Shown: in pieces, positions 26,067 through 34,329 of the stretch
Numbering within the stretch: the stretch's first letter is position 1
How the letters are laid out: each line of letters begins with the position of its first letter
Origin: an uncultured bacterium
GTDB lineage: Bacteria; Bdellovibrionota_B; Oligoflexia; Oligoflexales; CACXFL01
Direction of reading: 5' to 3'
DNA: 34,329 nucleotides
Assembly: GCA_902766925.1 (NCBI GenBank)
Contig: CACXFL010000150.1
Location: 1-34,329 of the forward strand
Notes under the pieces: generated by a model
Told to the model about the DNA's origin: nothing
The model's database searches: none
Seen by the model: only the letters and a program-made list of their open reading frames with translations
Program-made: the position numbers and the translations under genes

Positions 26067-27009
26067 AATATTTCTTTAAGTATGAGACTTTATCATACCC
26101 GAAGTGACGAGCTAGAGCTGTTGTTCCTGCAACGATTTGATTCTTTTCTGTATCCGTTAACTCATCAATAATTTTCGCATTGTATTCCTCAGTACTTCTA
26201 AGAACCGTACCCCATGGAGCTATATCTGTATCGATTCTTTTGCCGTTCCAACTTGGATAAAGCATTGTTTCACTAAATTTAACTCCAATAAAGTTGGCTA
26301 CTTCCCTCATAAAATTTTCTTTATCTGAAACTTCATCTTCATAACGGAAGATTTTAACATTATTTGGATACATCTTCGCATACATTTCAACGGTTGAATG
26401 GTATATATTCCAAGTAATTAAATATTTGCTTAAAGGTTGAGGGAAAGGTCTACGTTTTGTATCTCGATATGCTGAGAAAGGATTTCTTATTATATGCACA
26501 ATCTTTACGTTTGGAAAATCCTTTATGATCCTATCAGAATCAATTCCTACTGCTGGAGAATATCCAACGTAAGTCTTTTGGTCGTTAGCTTTGGTGTAAT
26601 AATTTTTCCAAGCATCAAAGGTTGATTTATAAAAAGCTTCCACGGCTTCCTTCCTTCTATAATAATCTTTTTTACCTAGTCTTTTTATAAAAGCTTCTTT
26701 TCTATCTGTTTCTTTCATATCTAGATCTACATCACGAAACTTTGAACCGTTACGTTTTCGTAAAAACGTTTTTAATTCTTCATCCATAAACTGTTCATAT
26801 AACTCTTCAGCACTAAGTCCTTCAGGAAATTCAGGATATCTGTATTGAACTCTTTCTAGAGATCCAAGAAAATCTGTAAAACTACGGTTTCCAAGTTGAG
26901 ATTCAAAAGGATATACCAATAAATCAGGATGACCATCTAAGTGTCGATGTGTAACATTGCCTCCGTGCTCAAATCCAGCTGAAATCATTACAAAACTAAA
27001 TTTACCCAT
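26059..27009 (-). CDS. Sulfotransferase-family protein
   Basis: 316 residues. VKIVHIIRNPFSAYRDTKRR (about 170-190) is the 3'-phosphate-binding element of PAPS-dependent sulfotransferases, with the conserved R and S. YEDEV and the C-terminal ARHFGYD also fit the family. The 5'-phosphosulfate loop at the N terminus is unusual: AGFEHGGNVTHRHLDGHPDL, where a basic residue and Ser/Thr-rich loop are normal. AGGAAG lies just ahead of the ATG. It probably adds sulfate to a surface glycan in the cytoplasm, but the altered loop leaves open a changed donor or loss of activity. It is first in a two-gene operon with the kinase. Confidence 0.8.
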   Translation of the reverse strand: MGKFSFVMISAGFEHGGNVTHRHLDGHPDLLVYPFESQLGNRSFTDFLGSLERVQYRYPEFPEGLSAEELYEQFMDEELKTFLRKRNGSKFRDVDLDMKETDRKEAFIKRLGKKDYYRRKEAVEAFYKSTFDAWKNYYTKANDQKTYVGYSPAVGIDSDRIIKDFPNVKIVHIIRNPFSAYRDTKRRPFPQPLSKYLITWNIYHSTVEMYAKMYPNNVKIFRYEDEVSDKENFMREVANFIGVKFSETMLYPSWNGKRIDTDIAPWGTVLRSTEEYNAKIIDELTDTEKNQIVAGTTALARHFGYDKVSYLKKYYA

Positions 27010-27413
27010 TTTATCTTCCTAATTTTTTAACTATGATATATCTGTCTTTATTAAGTTTAAATCTCAAATATAAATATTCTATGTACATCATTATATTTAA
27101 CTAACACTTCACAACAATTGTAGACATGAGATCATTCTCTTAATACCACCTAGAGATCAGTTAGGATTATGATCATTACAACCAATCTTCTTAAAATTTA
27201 AATATATGATACCGCATTCTTAAAGTTATGTCATTATATAGAGATAGTAGTTATTCTTTACTAGGTTAGAAAATATAAATATGAGACGTTGTTTTCTGTA
27301 GAGAGAATAAAAGTGAGTCATTTTTTGAAATGTATCTAACATTTATTAATACCTCAGTTCAAATTGAAATGATATGATATTTATATTCTGATTACCTAAT
27401 AAGAGAGGCTTTC
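27010..27413. other. Divergent intergenic region
   Basis: About 400 bases between the minus-strand sulfotransferase and the plus-strand rfbF, so it must contain promoters for both operons. I see no gene. A possible plus-strand -10 TATAAA near 27274 has a poor -35, so I do not call it. AGAGAGG stands 5 bases before the rfbF ATG. Confidence 0.45.
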
Positions 27414-28217
27414 ATGAAAGTTTTAATATTAGCAGGTGGTTTGGGTTCTAGATTATCAGAAGAGACAAAACTCATCCCAAAGCCTATGGTAGAAATTGGT
27501 GGTAAACCAATCCTGTGGCATATTATGAAGATATACTCATATTATGGTTATAATGATTTTGTTATCCTTACCGGTTATAAATCTCATGTAATAAAAGATT
27601 ATTTTGTTCATTATTATCAAAGATACTCAGATATTACTGTTGATATGTTAAATAATTCAGTTGAGATACATAAAATAAAAACTGAGCCCTGGAAAGTCAC
27701 GATGCTCTATACAGGTGAGAATACGATGACTGGATCTAGAATAAAAAAAGCTCAAGATTATATAGGTAACAACCCATTTATGTTAACCTATGGTGATGGG
27801 GTTTCTGATATAGATATCAATAGATTAGTAGAGCATCATAAAAATACTGGTAGATACCTGACTCTTACTGCAGTTAGACCTTCTGGTAAATTTGGAGCTC
27901 TTGATATTTCCCAGGATGGAACTATTAACTCTTTCCAGGAAAAACCTGATGGGGACGGCTCCTGGATAAATGGTGGATTTATGGTTTGTGAACCAGAGGT
28001 TTTTAACTATATCGAAGATAATAGAGACGATGTGATATTCGAGAGGGATCCTTTAGAAAATCTTGCTTCTGATGGACAACTAAATTCTTATAAACATACG
28101 GGTTTTTGGTATCCGATGGATACTCTGAAAGGTAAGATGGATTTAACACAGATGTGGAAGTCTGAGACTGCTCCATGGGCATTATGGTTGGATAAGGAAA
28201 AAAATAATAATGTATAA
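27414..28217 (+). CDS. rfbF: Glucose-1-phosphate cytidylyltransferase
   Basis: 267 residues, standard length. It makes CDP-glucose from CTP and glucose-1-phosphate. LAGGLGSRLSEETKLIPKPMVEIGGKPIL (about 6-34; two blocks, LAGGLGSRLSEETK and PKPMVEIGGKPIL) is the family signature, with the SEET element distinguishing RfbF from dTDP-glucose enzymes. LTYGDGVSDI near 123-132 carries the metal-binding aspartate, and the C-terminal FWYPMDTLKGK is typical of RfbF. It is the first gene of a five-gene operon; the rfbG start overlaps its end by 8 bases. Cytosolic precursor enzyme. Confidence 0.96.
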   Translation: MKVLILAGGLGSRLSEETKLIPKPMVEIGGKPILWHIMKIYSYYGYNDFVILTGYKSHVIKDYFVHYYQRYSDITVDMLNNSVEIHKIKTEPWKVTMLYTGENTMTGSRIKKAQDYIGNNPFMLTYGDGVSDIDINRLVEHHKNTGRYLTLTAVRPSGKFGALDISQDGTINSFQEKPDGDGSWINGGFMVCEPEVFNYIEDNRDDVIFERDPLENLASDGQLNSYKHTGFWYPMDTLKGKMDLTQMWKSETAPWALWLDKEKNNNV

Positions 28218-29289
28218 TGATGTCTATAAAAATACTAGAGTACTACTAACAGGCCACACTGGGTTTAAAGGAAGTTGGTTAGCTATCTGGCTTACAAAAC
28301 TAGGGGCAAAGGTATGTGGTTATTCTTTAAAACCTAATACCGTACCATCAATGTTTGAAAGTTTAAAAATATCAGAAAAAATCCATCAATCTATAATAGG
28401 AGATATTCTAGATGAAACTTTACTATCAAAAACAATTCAAGATTTTAAACCCAAGATAGTTTTTCATCTAGCAGCTCAACCTCTTGTTAGGTTATCTTAC
28501 ACAGAGCCTCTTCTTACATATAAAACAAACGTTATAGGAACTTTGAATGTTTTAGAAGCATCACGATCTACCCCCTCAGTAAAAGCTTTTGTAAACGTTA
28601 CAACGGATAAATGTTATGAAAATAAGGAGATTAAAAGAGGATACAGGGAAGATGATCCAATGGGTGGATACGATATGTACTCTTCATCTAAAGGATGTGT
28701 AGAGATAATGTCTTCATCTTTTAGAAGATCATTTCTTCAAGAAGAAAAATCTATGGCTCTAGCAACTGCTAGAGCTGGAAATGTAATAGGAGGAGGAGAT
28801 TGGTCCCAGGATAGACTCATTCCAGATTGTGCTCGTGCAATTAACCAGGGTATAGATATCAAAATTAGAAATCCAGGTTCTGTCCGTCCTTGGCAGCACG
28901 TCCTTGAACCTCTTTCTGGTTATCTTCTTCTAGGACAAAAATTACTTCAAGATGGTAAAAAATACGCAGATGGTTTTAACTTTGGTCCTAGTGAAGATGC
29001 AGTTTTGACGGTATCAGATGTAGCTCAAAAATTTATTCAAAACTATGGAAAAGGAAAGATTACAGTAGGAGAAAAAAGTCAACTACATGAGGCAGAACTT
29101 TTAATGTTAAATATAGACAAAGCAAAAAACATTTTAAATTGGGTTCCTACATTTACTGCTAACGAGGCCATAGATCTAACAGTTGAGTGGTATAAACATT
29201 TTTATGATAAAGACATAGATATGTATGATTTTACAATAGCACAGATCACAGAATATGAGGAAAAGTTAAAGTGGGATATCCAAAATTAA
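28210..29289 (+). CDS. rfbG: CDP-glucose 4,6-dehydratase
   Basis: 359 residues. It converts CDP-glucose to CDP-4-keto-6-deoxyglucose, the branch point for CDP-dideoxy and branched sugars. TGHTGFKGSWL (14-24) binds NAD. TTDK (131-134) and YSSSK (157-161) are the catalytic elements of the short-chain dehydrogenase fold, and RPWQHVLEPLSGYL is strongly conserved in RfbG. The start overlaps rfbF by 8 bases and the transketolase N-subunit gene overlaps its end by 19, so the operon is tightly coupled. The usual next enzymes for 3,6-dideoxysugars (CDP-4-keto-6-deoxyglucose-3-dehydrase, E1) are absent. Confidence 0.96.
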   Translation: MYNDVYKNTRVLLTGHTGFKGSWLAIWLTKLGAKVCGYSLKPNTVPSMFESLKISEKIHQSIIGDILDETLLSKTIQDFKPKIVFHLAAQPLVRLSYTEPLLTYKTNVIGTLNVLEASRSTPSVKAFVNVTTDKCYENKEIKRGYREDDPMGGYDMYSSSKGCVEIMSSSFRRSFLQEEKSMALATARAGNVIGGGDWSQDRLIPDCARAINQGIDIKIRNPGSVRPWQHVLEPLSGYLLLGQKLLQDGKKYADGFNFGPSEDAVLTVSDVAQKFIQNYGKGKITVGEKSQLHEAELLMLNIDKAKNILNWVPTFTANEAIDLTVEWYKHFYDKDIDMYDFTIAQITEYEEKLKWDIQN

Positions 29290-30083
29290 AGGAGATTAGA
29301 CAGACTATACTTGAGATGGTACATCGAGCTAATGTATCTCATGTAGGGTCAGCTTTTAGTGTGGTTGATATTTTATATACCCTATATTTTAAAGTCGCTA
29401 GTATCAGTCCTTCTAATATTTTTGATCCGTCAAGGGACATTATCATTTTATCCAAAGGTCATTCCAGTGCAGCCTTGTATTCAGTTTTATATCACAGAGG
29501 ATATCTATCTCAAGAGGCCGTAGATAACTACTCATTGGATAATGGGAGTTTACCATGTCATATTGATAAAGATAAATCGCCTTTTTTTGAAGCCTCTACC
29601 GGATCTTTAGGACATGGTCTTTCAATAGGTGTAGGTAGAGCTTTAGCCAAAAAGATGGATACAAGATCTGGTACCGTGTATGTAATTTGTGGAGATGGAG
29701 AGATTAATGAGGGTTCAGTATGGGAGGCTATTATGTTTGCCGCTACATACAAATTGGATAACTTAACTCTAATAGTTGATTATAATAAACTTCAAGCGTT
29801 TGGAAAAACTAACGAGGTGATAAGTCAAACTAATCTTGAAGAGAGATTTAAAGTATTTGGATGGGACAGCTGTTCAGTAGACGGACATAATCTACAGGTA
29901 CTAGAACAGGTATTAAGACCTGACTGTAAGCTTAAAACTAAAGATAAACCCTTTGTCATTATAGCAAATACCATAAAAGGTAAGGGGGTATCATTCATGG
30001 AAAATAAGCTAGAATGGCATTATAAATCACCTAATGATGAACAATTAAAACTAGCTCTTCAAGAAATTGAGGATAAATATTAA
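29271..30083 (+). CDS. Transketolase-like N-terminal subunit
   Basis: 270 residues, matching the N-terminal (thiamine diphosphate binding) third of transketolase. GHSSAALYSVLYHRG and GSLGHGLSIGVGRAL are recognisable, and GDGEINEGSVWEA followed by VDYNK fits the GDG-(~26)-N motif for the cofactor and magnesium. A GTG start at 29271 with AGGA about 10 bases ahead is used; the fold starts right after it. The gene overlaps rfbG by 19 bases. Split transketolases act as heteromers with the next gene. Placement after RfbG suggests transfer of a two-carbon unit to CDP-4-keto-6-deoxyglucose, giving a branched sugar, rather than a pentose-phosphate role (inference). Confidence 0.92.
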   Translation: MGYPKLKEIRQTILEMVHRANVSHVGSAFSVVDILYTLYFKVASISPSNIFDPSRDIIILSKGHSSAALYSVLYHRGYLSQEAVDNYSLDNGSLPCHIDKDKSPFFEASTGSLGHGLSIGVGRALAKKMDTRSGTVYVICGDGEINEGSVWEAIMFAATYKLDNLTLIVDYNKLQAFGKTNEVISQTNLEERFKVFGWDSCSVDGHNLQVLEQVLRPDCKLKTKDKPFVIIANTIKGKGVSFMENKLEWHYKSPNDEQLKLALQEIEDKY

Positions 30084-30967
30084 TGAGAAGAATTATTATA
30101 AATACACTAATAGAATTAGCCGAGAGGGATAAAGATATAGTTTTAATAACTCCTGATATGGGATTTTCAGTACTGGAACCTTTTTTTGAGAAGTTTCCCA
30201 ACCGTTCTATTAATGTTGGAATAGCAGAGCAGAATGCAATTTCCATAGCATCAGGTTTAGCTCTTTCAGGGAAGAAACCATATGTATATTCTATCATCCC
30301 ATTTTTAATTGAAAGATCTTTCGAACAGGTTAAATTAGATGTTTCATATATGAATACAAACGTAAAATTAATTGGTGTAGGAGCTGGGTTTACTTACGGA
30401 TCTGCTGGAGCAACTCATCATGCCACCGAAGATATAGCAGTGATGAGGGCACTTCCTAATATGATAGTGTGTTGTCCTGGGGATAACAATGAAGCTTCTG
30501 AAATTATTCGTCTTTCTATTTTAAATGATAAACCGATGTATATTAGGGTAGGTCGTCATAACAGGGGTATTTTTAATCATAAAAGTCTTCAGATAGGAAA
30601 AGCAACCATTATTGAAGAGGGAGTAGATATAGCTATTATATCTACCAGTAATATGCTGCCTGATGCAGCATATTACTGCAAGCAACTACAACAGCAGGGG
30701 AGGCGACCTTATTTAGTTAGTATGCACACCATAAAGCCTCTTGATACTACGATAATTAAAGAGCTTATTGATAAATGTGAAGAAATTCAAACTATGGAAG
30801 AACATTCTATAATAGGAGGACTAGGAAGTGCAGTAGCTGAGGTTATTGCAGAATCTGGGAAGGGAATAAAATTTAGAAGAATAGGGGTTTGTGATCAGTA
30901 TTCTCATTATGTTGGTAGTCAAAAATATATAAAAAAACAGTTTGGACTCTATTACGGGGAGGACTAG
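30083..30967 (+). CDS. Transketolase-like C-terminal subunit
   Basis: 294 residues covering the pyrimidine-binding and C-terminal domains of transketolase/DXS-type enzymes. NVGIAEQNAISIASGLAL near 52-69 contains the catalytic glutamate (GIAEQ) that activates thiamine diphosphate. GSAGATHHATEDIAVMRALP is the conserved loop that follows, and YIRVGRH near 155 fits the substrate-binding region. The ATG shares one base with the stop of the N-subunit gene, and the next gene starts one base before its stop, so subunits are made stoichiometrically. Together the two form one active enzyme. A 1-deoxyxylulose synthase is unlikely because the gene is split and in a CDP-sugar operon. Confidence 0.92.
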   Translation: MRRIIINTLIELAERDKDIVLITPDMGFSVLEPFFEKFPNRSINVGIAEQNAISIASGLALSGKKPYVYSIIPFLIERSFEQVKLDVSYMNTNVKLIGVGAGFTYGSAGATHHATEDIAVMRALPNMIVCCPGDNNEASEIIRLSILNDKPMYIRVGRHNRGIFNHKSLQIGKATIIEEGVDIAIISTSNMLPDAAYYCKQLQQQGRRPYLVSMHTIKPLDTTIIKELIDKCEEIQTMEEHSIIGGLGSAVAEVIAESGKGIKFRRIGVCDQYSHYVGSQKYIKKQFGLYYGED

Positions 30968-31824
30968 TGAAGAGGGTATTACTTACTGGTTCTGGTGGTT
31001 TTATAGGGTCTCATTTAAAGAAGTATTTAAAAGAATACATTTTATTTACTCCTAGAAGTTTTGAGTTAAACCTTCTTGATAGAGTAGAAACAGAAAAATA
31101 TATAGAGAAGAATAATATAGACTACATTGTTCATTGTGCTTCTTGTGGTGTACGTATCATGCCAGATGCTACGTTGGAGGAAGTATCAGCTCCTAATATT
31201 CAGATGTTTAAAAATCTTTTGGAATCAGGGATACCTATTATTACAATAGGATCTGGAGCTGAGTATGATAAATCTAGATCTTTGATAAACATTAGAGAGG
31301 AGAATTTTGGTGAGTTTATACCCAAGGATCCTTATGGGTATTCTAAATATTTGATCTCAAAAGAGATTGAAAAAAAAGATAATATTTTAAATTTAAGACT
31401 TTTTGGAATATATGGATTGGGAGAAGATCCATCGAGAGTAACTTCTTGTATTATAAATGATAATCTTAATCATCGTCCTATTATGCTTAATCAGAATGTA
31501 AGATTTCATTTTATTTGGATTGATGATTTTTGTAAAATTGTGAAATTCTTCCTAGAACACGAAACTTCAGAAAAATTTATAAATATAGCACCAACTCAAA
31601 GTATAGAAATTATAGAACTTGCAAATATTATAAATGAGCTATCCGATTATAAATCAGAAATAGTTTTCAAAAAAACAGGATTAAACAGGGAGTATACTGC
31701 AGATAATTCTAGACTATTAAAAGAGTATACTGATCTTGAATTTACAGATCACCATACTGGAATGAACGTTTTGTATAACCAAATTAAATCTGAGTTAAAA
31801 CTGACACGCACACTTCCTAAATAA
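30967..31824 (+). CDS. NAD-dependent epimerase/reductase of the SDR family
   Basis: 285 residues. GSGGFIGSH (about 8-16) is the nucleotide-binding loop, IGSGAEYD supplies the catalytic serine and DPYGYSKYLISK the YxxxK pair. FHFIWIDDFCKIV is the usual C-terminal landmark of extended SDR sugar enzymes. GTG at 30967 overlaps the previous stop (TAGTG). As the last gene of the rfbFG-transketolase operon it should reduce or epimerise the keto group of the CDP-sugar intermediate to give the final donor. Exact reaction unknown. Confidence 0.88.
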   Translation: MKRVLLTGSGGFIGSHLKKYLKEYILFTPRSFELNLLDRVETEKYIEKNNIDYIVHCASCGVRIMPDATLEEVSAPNIQMFKNLLESGIPIITIGSGAEYDKSRSLINIREENFGEFIPKDPYGYSKYLISKEIEKKDNILNLRLFGIYGLGEDPSRVTSCIINDNLNHRPIMLNQNVRFHFIWIDDFCKIVKFFLEHETSEKFINIAPTQSIEIIELANIINELSDYKSEIVFKKTGLNREYTADNSRLLKEYTDLEFTDHHTGMNVLYNQIKSELKLTRTLPK

Positions 31825-31963
31825 TTTTTGAATTTATCCTGACACTAAAGAATATAACAGACGGTTTTAACAATACCTGTCGTCTATTCTGTAGTTGAAG
31901 TTCTAAGGGTTACATAAAGTTTCTCAAATAGTATTTCCAAATCTTTTGGTAAAACAAAAGAAA

Positions 31964-31991
31964 AATGACCAGTGTATATCCACTGGTCATT
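31964..31991 (-). terminator. Intrinsic terminator of the M16 protease gene
   Basis: An exact 11-bp stem AATGACCAGTG/CACTGGTCATT with a 6-base loop is followed, on the minus strand, by TTTTCTTTTG, a good U-tract. It lies 54 bases after the minus-strand stop at 32046. No U-tract exists on the plus strand, so it mainly serves the protease gene. A weaker bulged stem, GACG/CGTC inside AGAATA/TATTCT near 31850-31892, may serve the plus-strand operon. Confidence 0.85.
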
Positions 31992-32045
31992 ATCAAAAGT
32001 TGTATAATCTTATAATACATTATTAATCAAATCCATAGATAAAAC

Positions 32046-34329
32046 CTATTTAGTATCAGTAATAGCTTTAACTTCTTTAAATAAATTCTTATCTTTACTA
32101 ATTAAAGTTTCTCCGGCTCCTACACTGACTACTGATCCTTTGAGTCCTTTTTCAATAATATCTGCTTTTTCTTTAAGAACAGAAGACAGATCTGTTTTAA
32201 TAATTTCATCTCTAAATCCTTTTATATCCTGTTCACTAAAACCACCTAGAGTTCTAGAGAAAGCTCTTCCTCCGTTTGCTTTAGGAGATACAGGATAATC
32301 TACAGATGATATAGAAGAGATCTTAGCTTTAAGTTCATCTAAAGAACTAATAGATTCACTTACCTGTCTCATATACTCAGGGGTACCCTCATACACTTTA
32401 TTAGTAGAAGCAACTCCTTGATCTCTCCAGGATAAAAATCTTGTCATACCACTTCTTCCTATACTGATACTACTTCCGTAGGCTCCACCTTTTTTTCTTA
32501 TTTCATTAGTCAGATAATTTTGAGTTAAAAACTCTTCAATTACTTGGTATTCTCCACCATATTTAAATCCCTCCACCTTAGATAAATCCATGAGTTTAGC
32601 TACATAAGAGACGTTTTGAGGGATAATAAATCCAATATTATGCATACCTGATTCTACCTTTGAGAGTAGTTCAAAATTAGATTTAATGATACTACTATCG
32701 GATATATTAAGAAGTTCAGCTAAGCGAGATTTTTCAACACTAGCTTTAATTTTATCAGTACCTTCTTTAGTTTTAGAAATTATAGTAACTACAGGAAGAT
32801 TTCCTTCAAAAACTTTCTTTTGAATAGCAACCATTCTTTCTTTAAAAGCTTCAAAATCTTTTTCAATCCCTATCGTTTTTTCAGTATTTGATAATTCTCT
32901 TATATATTTAAATCCAGATACATACTCATTAATATAGCTTTGAGGAGATAAAAAAGAAGCTCCTGCTCCTACGATGTAATTGATAGGAGAAGACGACATT
33001 GATCTTTGAGTGTAGAACATATCTTCTTTCAATACTTGTTCAATTTTAGTTTTATCTTCAAATAAGCTTTCATACACGGTTTCAAGTCCTAGATCAAAAA
33101 TATCAGATACATTAGAAGCTTCTGTATCAAACCCTAGATAAAAATAAGGGATACTTTTTCCTTCTCGGGTTCCAATATAACTAATCCCGGTATCAAAACT
33201 TCCTAGATAGTTAAACTTTTGGTTTAGTTCTTCAAAGGACCTATTCCTTGTAGCTACTCTTCTTAAAAGAGAGTTAAACATAGATAGATCTATAAAATCA
33301 GATTCATTAAGATGAGACAACCCATACATCAGCCCAATATGTTCTATATCATCGTATTTAGAATCAAATGTTAGTAGATCTGTAGTAAGATTAGTTTTTG
33401 TGTTACTAGCTAGATTTATTTTTTCTTTTTGAGCTAGAAGATCAAACTTATAACTAGCAGTACTAATATCTTCCAGTTTTAAAACTGGAAGATACTTAGA
33501 GGTATCAGTTCCAGTACTTATATTATCTTTAAGTAATTTATTTATATCTTCTATCTTTTTAATATCTTCCTCGGTTAGATTCTTTTTTTCTTCTTTTAAT
33601 CTAGCACCAATTCTAGCTTGTTTTTCTTTTAGATAACTTTCCTTAGGGGAAATAATTCCCGTGTATCTTTTTTGATTATCAAGAATACATTTCGATATAA
33701 TTTGAGTAAAATAACTAGGATCTTCTACTTTTTTAAGAAGAGTTTCTAGAGCTTTAGTCACTCCTATCATACTCAGAGGATCGTCCTTATACATCCATCC
33801 TGAGTATATAAGTCCAGCATATCTAGAAAGGCCCAAGTTTCCAGAAGGAATATTTTTTAGATTAAATAAGTTCTTAGTAATTATAGATTTTATTAAATCT
33901 TTTGATAACCCGTCAGTTACAATTTGTTTAAGGGTAGAGTTGATTAGTTCATAAATTTTATCCACATTTTTAGGATCAGTACCTATAGCTTTAATGTAGA
34001 ATAGAAGGGATCTAGTCTGATAGGTATCGGCATCTATGTCTTTAAATAGTCCAGAGGAGATAAGTTCTTTTCTATAACTAGAAGACTCAGAGTTAAATAC
34101 AGCCGATAGTACCGTTTCAAGTGCTAGGGTTTCTTCTAAGGACAGATCATCCGTAACATATCCAAAAGCTACTTGAGAATCCTTACTAATATCTTCTGCA
34201 GGAGAGGCAGGATAGTAATCAATGATAGGTTCAGGGTTTTTACCAGCTTCTACAGGAGGTAACGTAGAAACTTCAATTTTAAAACTATCGGTCTTATCAT
34301 ACTTAGATAGATAGTTTTCATCAATATAA
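32046..34329 (-). CDS. M16C (PreP-like) zinc metalloprotease, C-terminal part
   Basis: The reading frame is open from the window edge to the TAG at 32046, giving about 760 residues of a protein whose family is usually 950-1000 long; the N terminus, with the HxxEH zinc site, lies outside the window. The part seen matches the second half of presequence-protease-like M16C peptidases: the LSLEETLALETVL segment, the charged linker of about 40 residues rich in K/E (LKEKQARIGARLKEEKK, then a helical stretch), and the inactive M16 repeats with GGAYGSSISIGRSG carrying the R/Y substrate-binding region. It degrades small unfolded peptides. An internal GTG at 33965 is not the start. It is the only gene here with no link to glycans and probably marks the host-genome flank of the accessory locus. 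Confidence 0.88.
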   Translation of the reverse strand, partial: YIDENYLSKYDKTDSFKIEVSTLPPVEAGKNPEPIIDYYPASPAEDISKDSQVAFGYVTDDLSLEETLALETVLSAVFNSESSSYRKELISSGLFKDIDADTYQTRSLLFYIKAIGTDPKNVDKIYELINSTLKQIVTDGLSKDLIKSIITKNLFNLKNIPSGNLGLSRYAGLIYSGWMYKDDPLSMIGVTKALETLLKKVEDPSYFTQIISKCILDNQKRYTGIISPKESYLKEKQARIGARLKEEKKNLTEEDIKKIEDINKLLKDNISTGTDTSKYLPVLKLEDISTASYKFDLLAQKEKINLASNTKTNLTTDLLTFDSKYDDIEHIGLMYGLSHLNESDFIDLSMFNSLLRRVATRNRSFEELNQKFNYLGSFDTGISYIGTREGKSIPYFYLGFDTEASNVSDIFDLGLETVYESLFEDKTKIEQVLKEDMFYTQRSMSSSPINYIVGAGASFLSPQSYINEYVSGFKYIRELSNTEKTIGIEKDFEAFKERMVAIQKKVFEGNLPVVTIISKTKEGTDKIKASVEKSRLAELLNISDSSIIKSNFELLSKVESGMHNIGFIIPQNVSYVAKLMDLSKVEGFKYGGEYQVIEEFLTQNYLTNEIRKKGGAYGSSISIGRSGMTRFLSWRDQGVASTNKVYEGTPEYMRQVSESISSLDELKAKISSISSVDYPVSPKANGGRAFSRTLGGFSEQDIKGFRDEIIKTDLSSVLKEKADIIEKGLKGSVVSVGAGETLISKDKNLFKEVKAITDTK

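Noticed and set aside
33963..33965. GTG as start of a 639-residue protease
   Set aside because: The frame stays open to the window edge and the upstream residues continue the M16C family pattern, so this GTG is internal.
1..34329. tRNA, rRNA, CRISPR arrays, transposases, integrases and attachment sites
   Set aside because: None recognised on either strand by eye. The only repeats are R1-R3 and short palindromes.

Overview
The window is AT-rich bacterial DNA. It has strong AAGGAG-type ribosome binding sites, frequent GTG and TTG starts and tightly overlapping genes. The standard genetic code fits throughout. The sequence does not settle the organism. The purine-rich ribosome binding sites, the low GC and the mix of LicC-like, TagF-like and Gtr-like genes with a PreP-type M16 protease suggest a spirochaete or a low-GC Bacillota relative; this is inference. 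Apart from the protease at the right edge, nearly everything belongs to one large accessory locus for surface glycans (capsule, O-antigen or teichoic-like polymer).

Layout. (1) 105-2177 (minus): two-domain glycosyltransferase, bounded on both sides by copies of a non-coding repeat (R1, R2). (2) 2910-9126 (plus): TagF-like polymer phosphotransferase, a cytidylyltransferase/PEP-mutase fusion, a LicC/PntC-like nucleotidyltransferase, an aspartate-aminotransferase-like enzyme and UDP-glucose dehydrogenase. This looks like synthesis and CMP activation of a phosphonate. (3) A third repeat copy (R3) with a good promoter, then a second two-domain glycosyltransferase, 9428-11797. (4) 12386-18172 (plus): class II aldolase, two nucleotidyltransferases, an unusual membrane glycosyltransferase/kinase fusion, a HAD phosphatase and GtrA. 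(5) 18392-21385: GT2, a GDPD-like protein and a GT-C membrane glycosyltransferase. (6) 21689-24912 (minus): a mirror-image second set of GT-C, GtrA and GtrB-like GT2. (7) 25188-27009 (minus): sulfotransferase coupled to an APH/choline-kinase-like kinase. (8) 27414-31824 (plus): rfbF, rfbG, split transketolase and an NAD-dependent epimerase/reductase, a CDP-deoxysugar operon probably making a branched sugar. (9) 32046-34329 (minus, cut by the window edge): M16C/PreP-like metalloprotease with a clear intrinsic terminator.

Working together (inference): the operons make activated building blocks (CMP-phosphonate, UDP-glucuronate, an NDP-activated aldolase-derived unit, a CDP-branched sugar). The soluble GTs and the TagF-like enzyme assemble the chain, while the two GtrA/GT2/GT-C sets and the sulfotransferase/kinase pair decorate it. 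The phosphonate set lacks a phosphonopyruvate decarboxylase within the window, so its end product may not be the usual 2-aminoethylphosphonate. No tRNA, rRNA, CRISPR array, transposase or replication origin was recognised.
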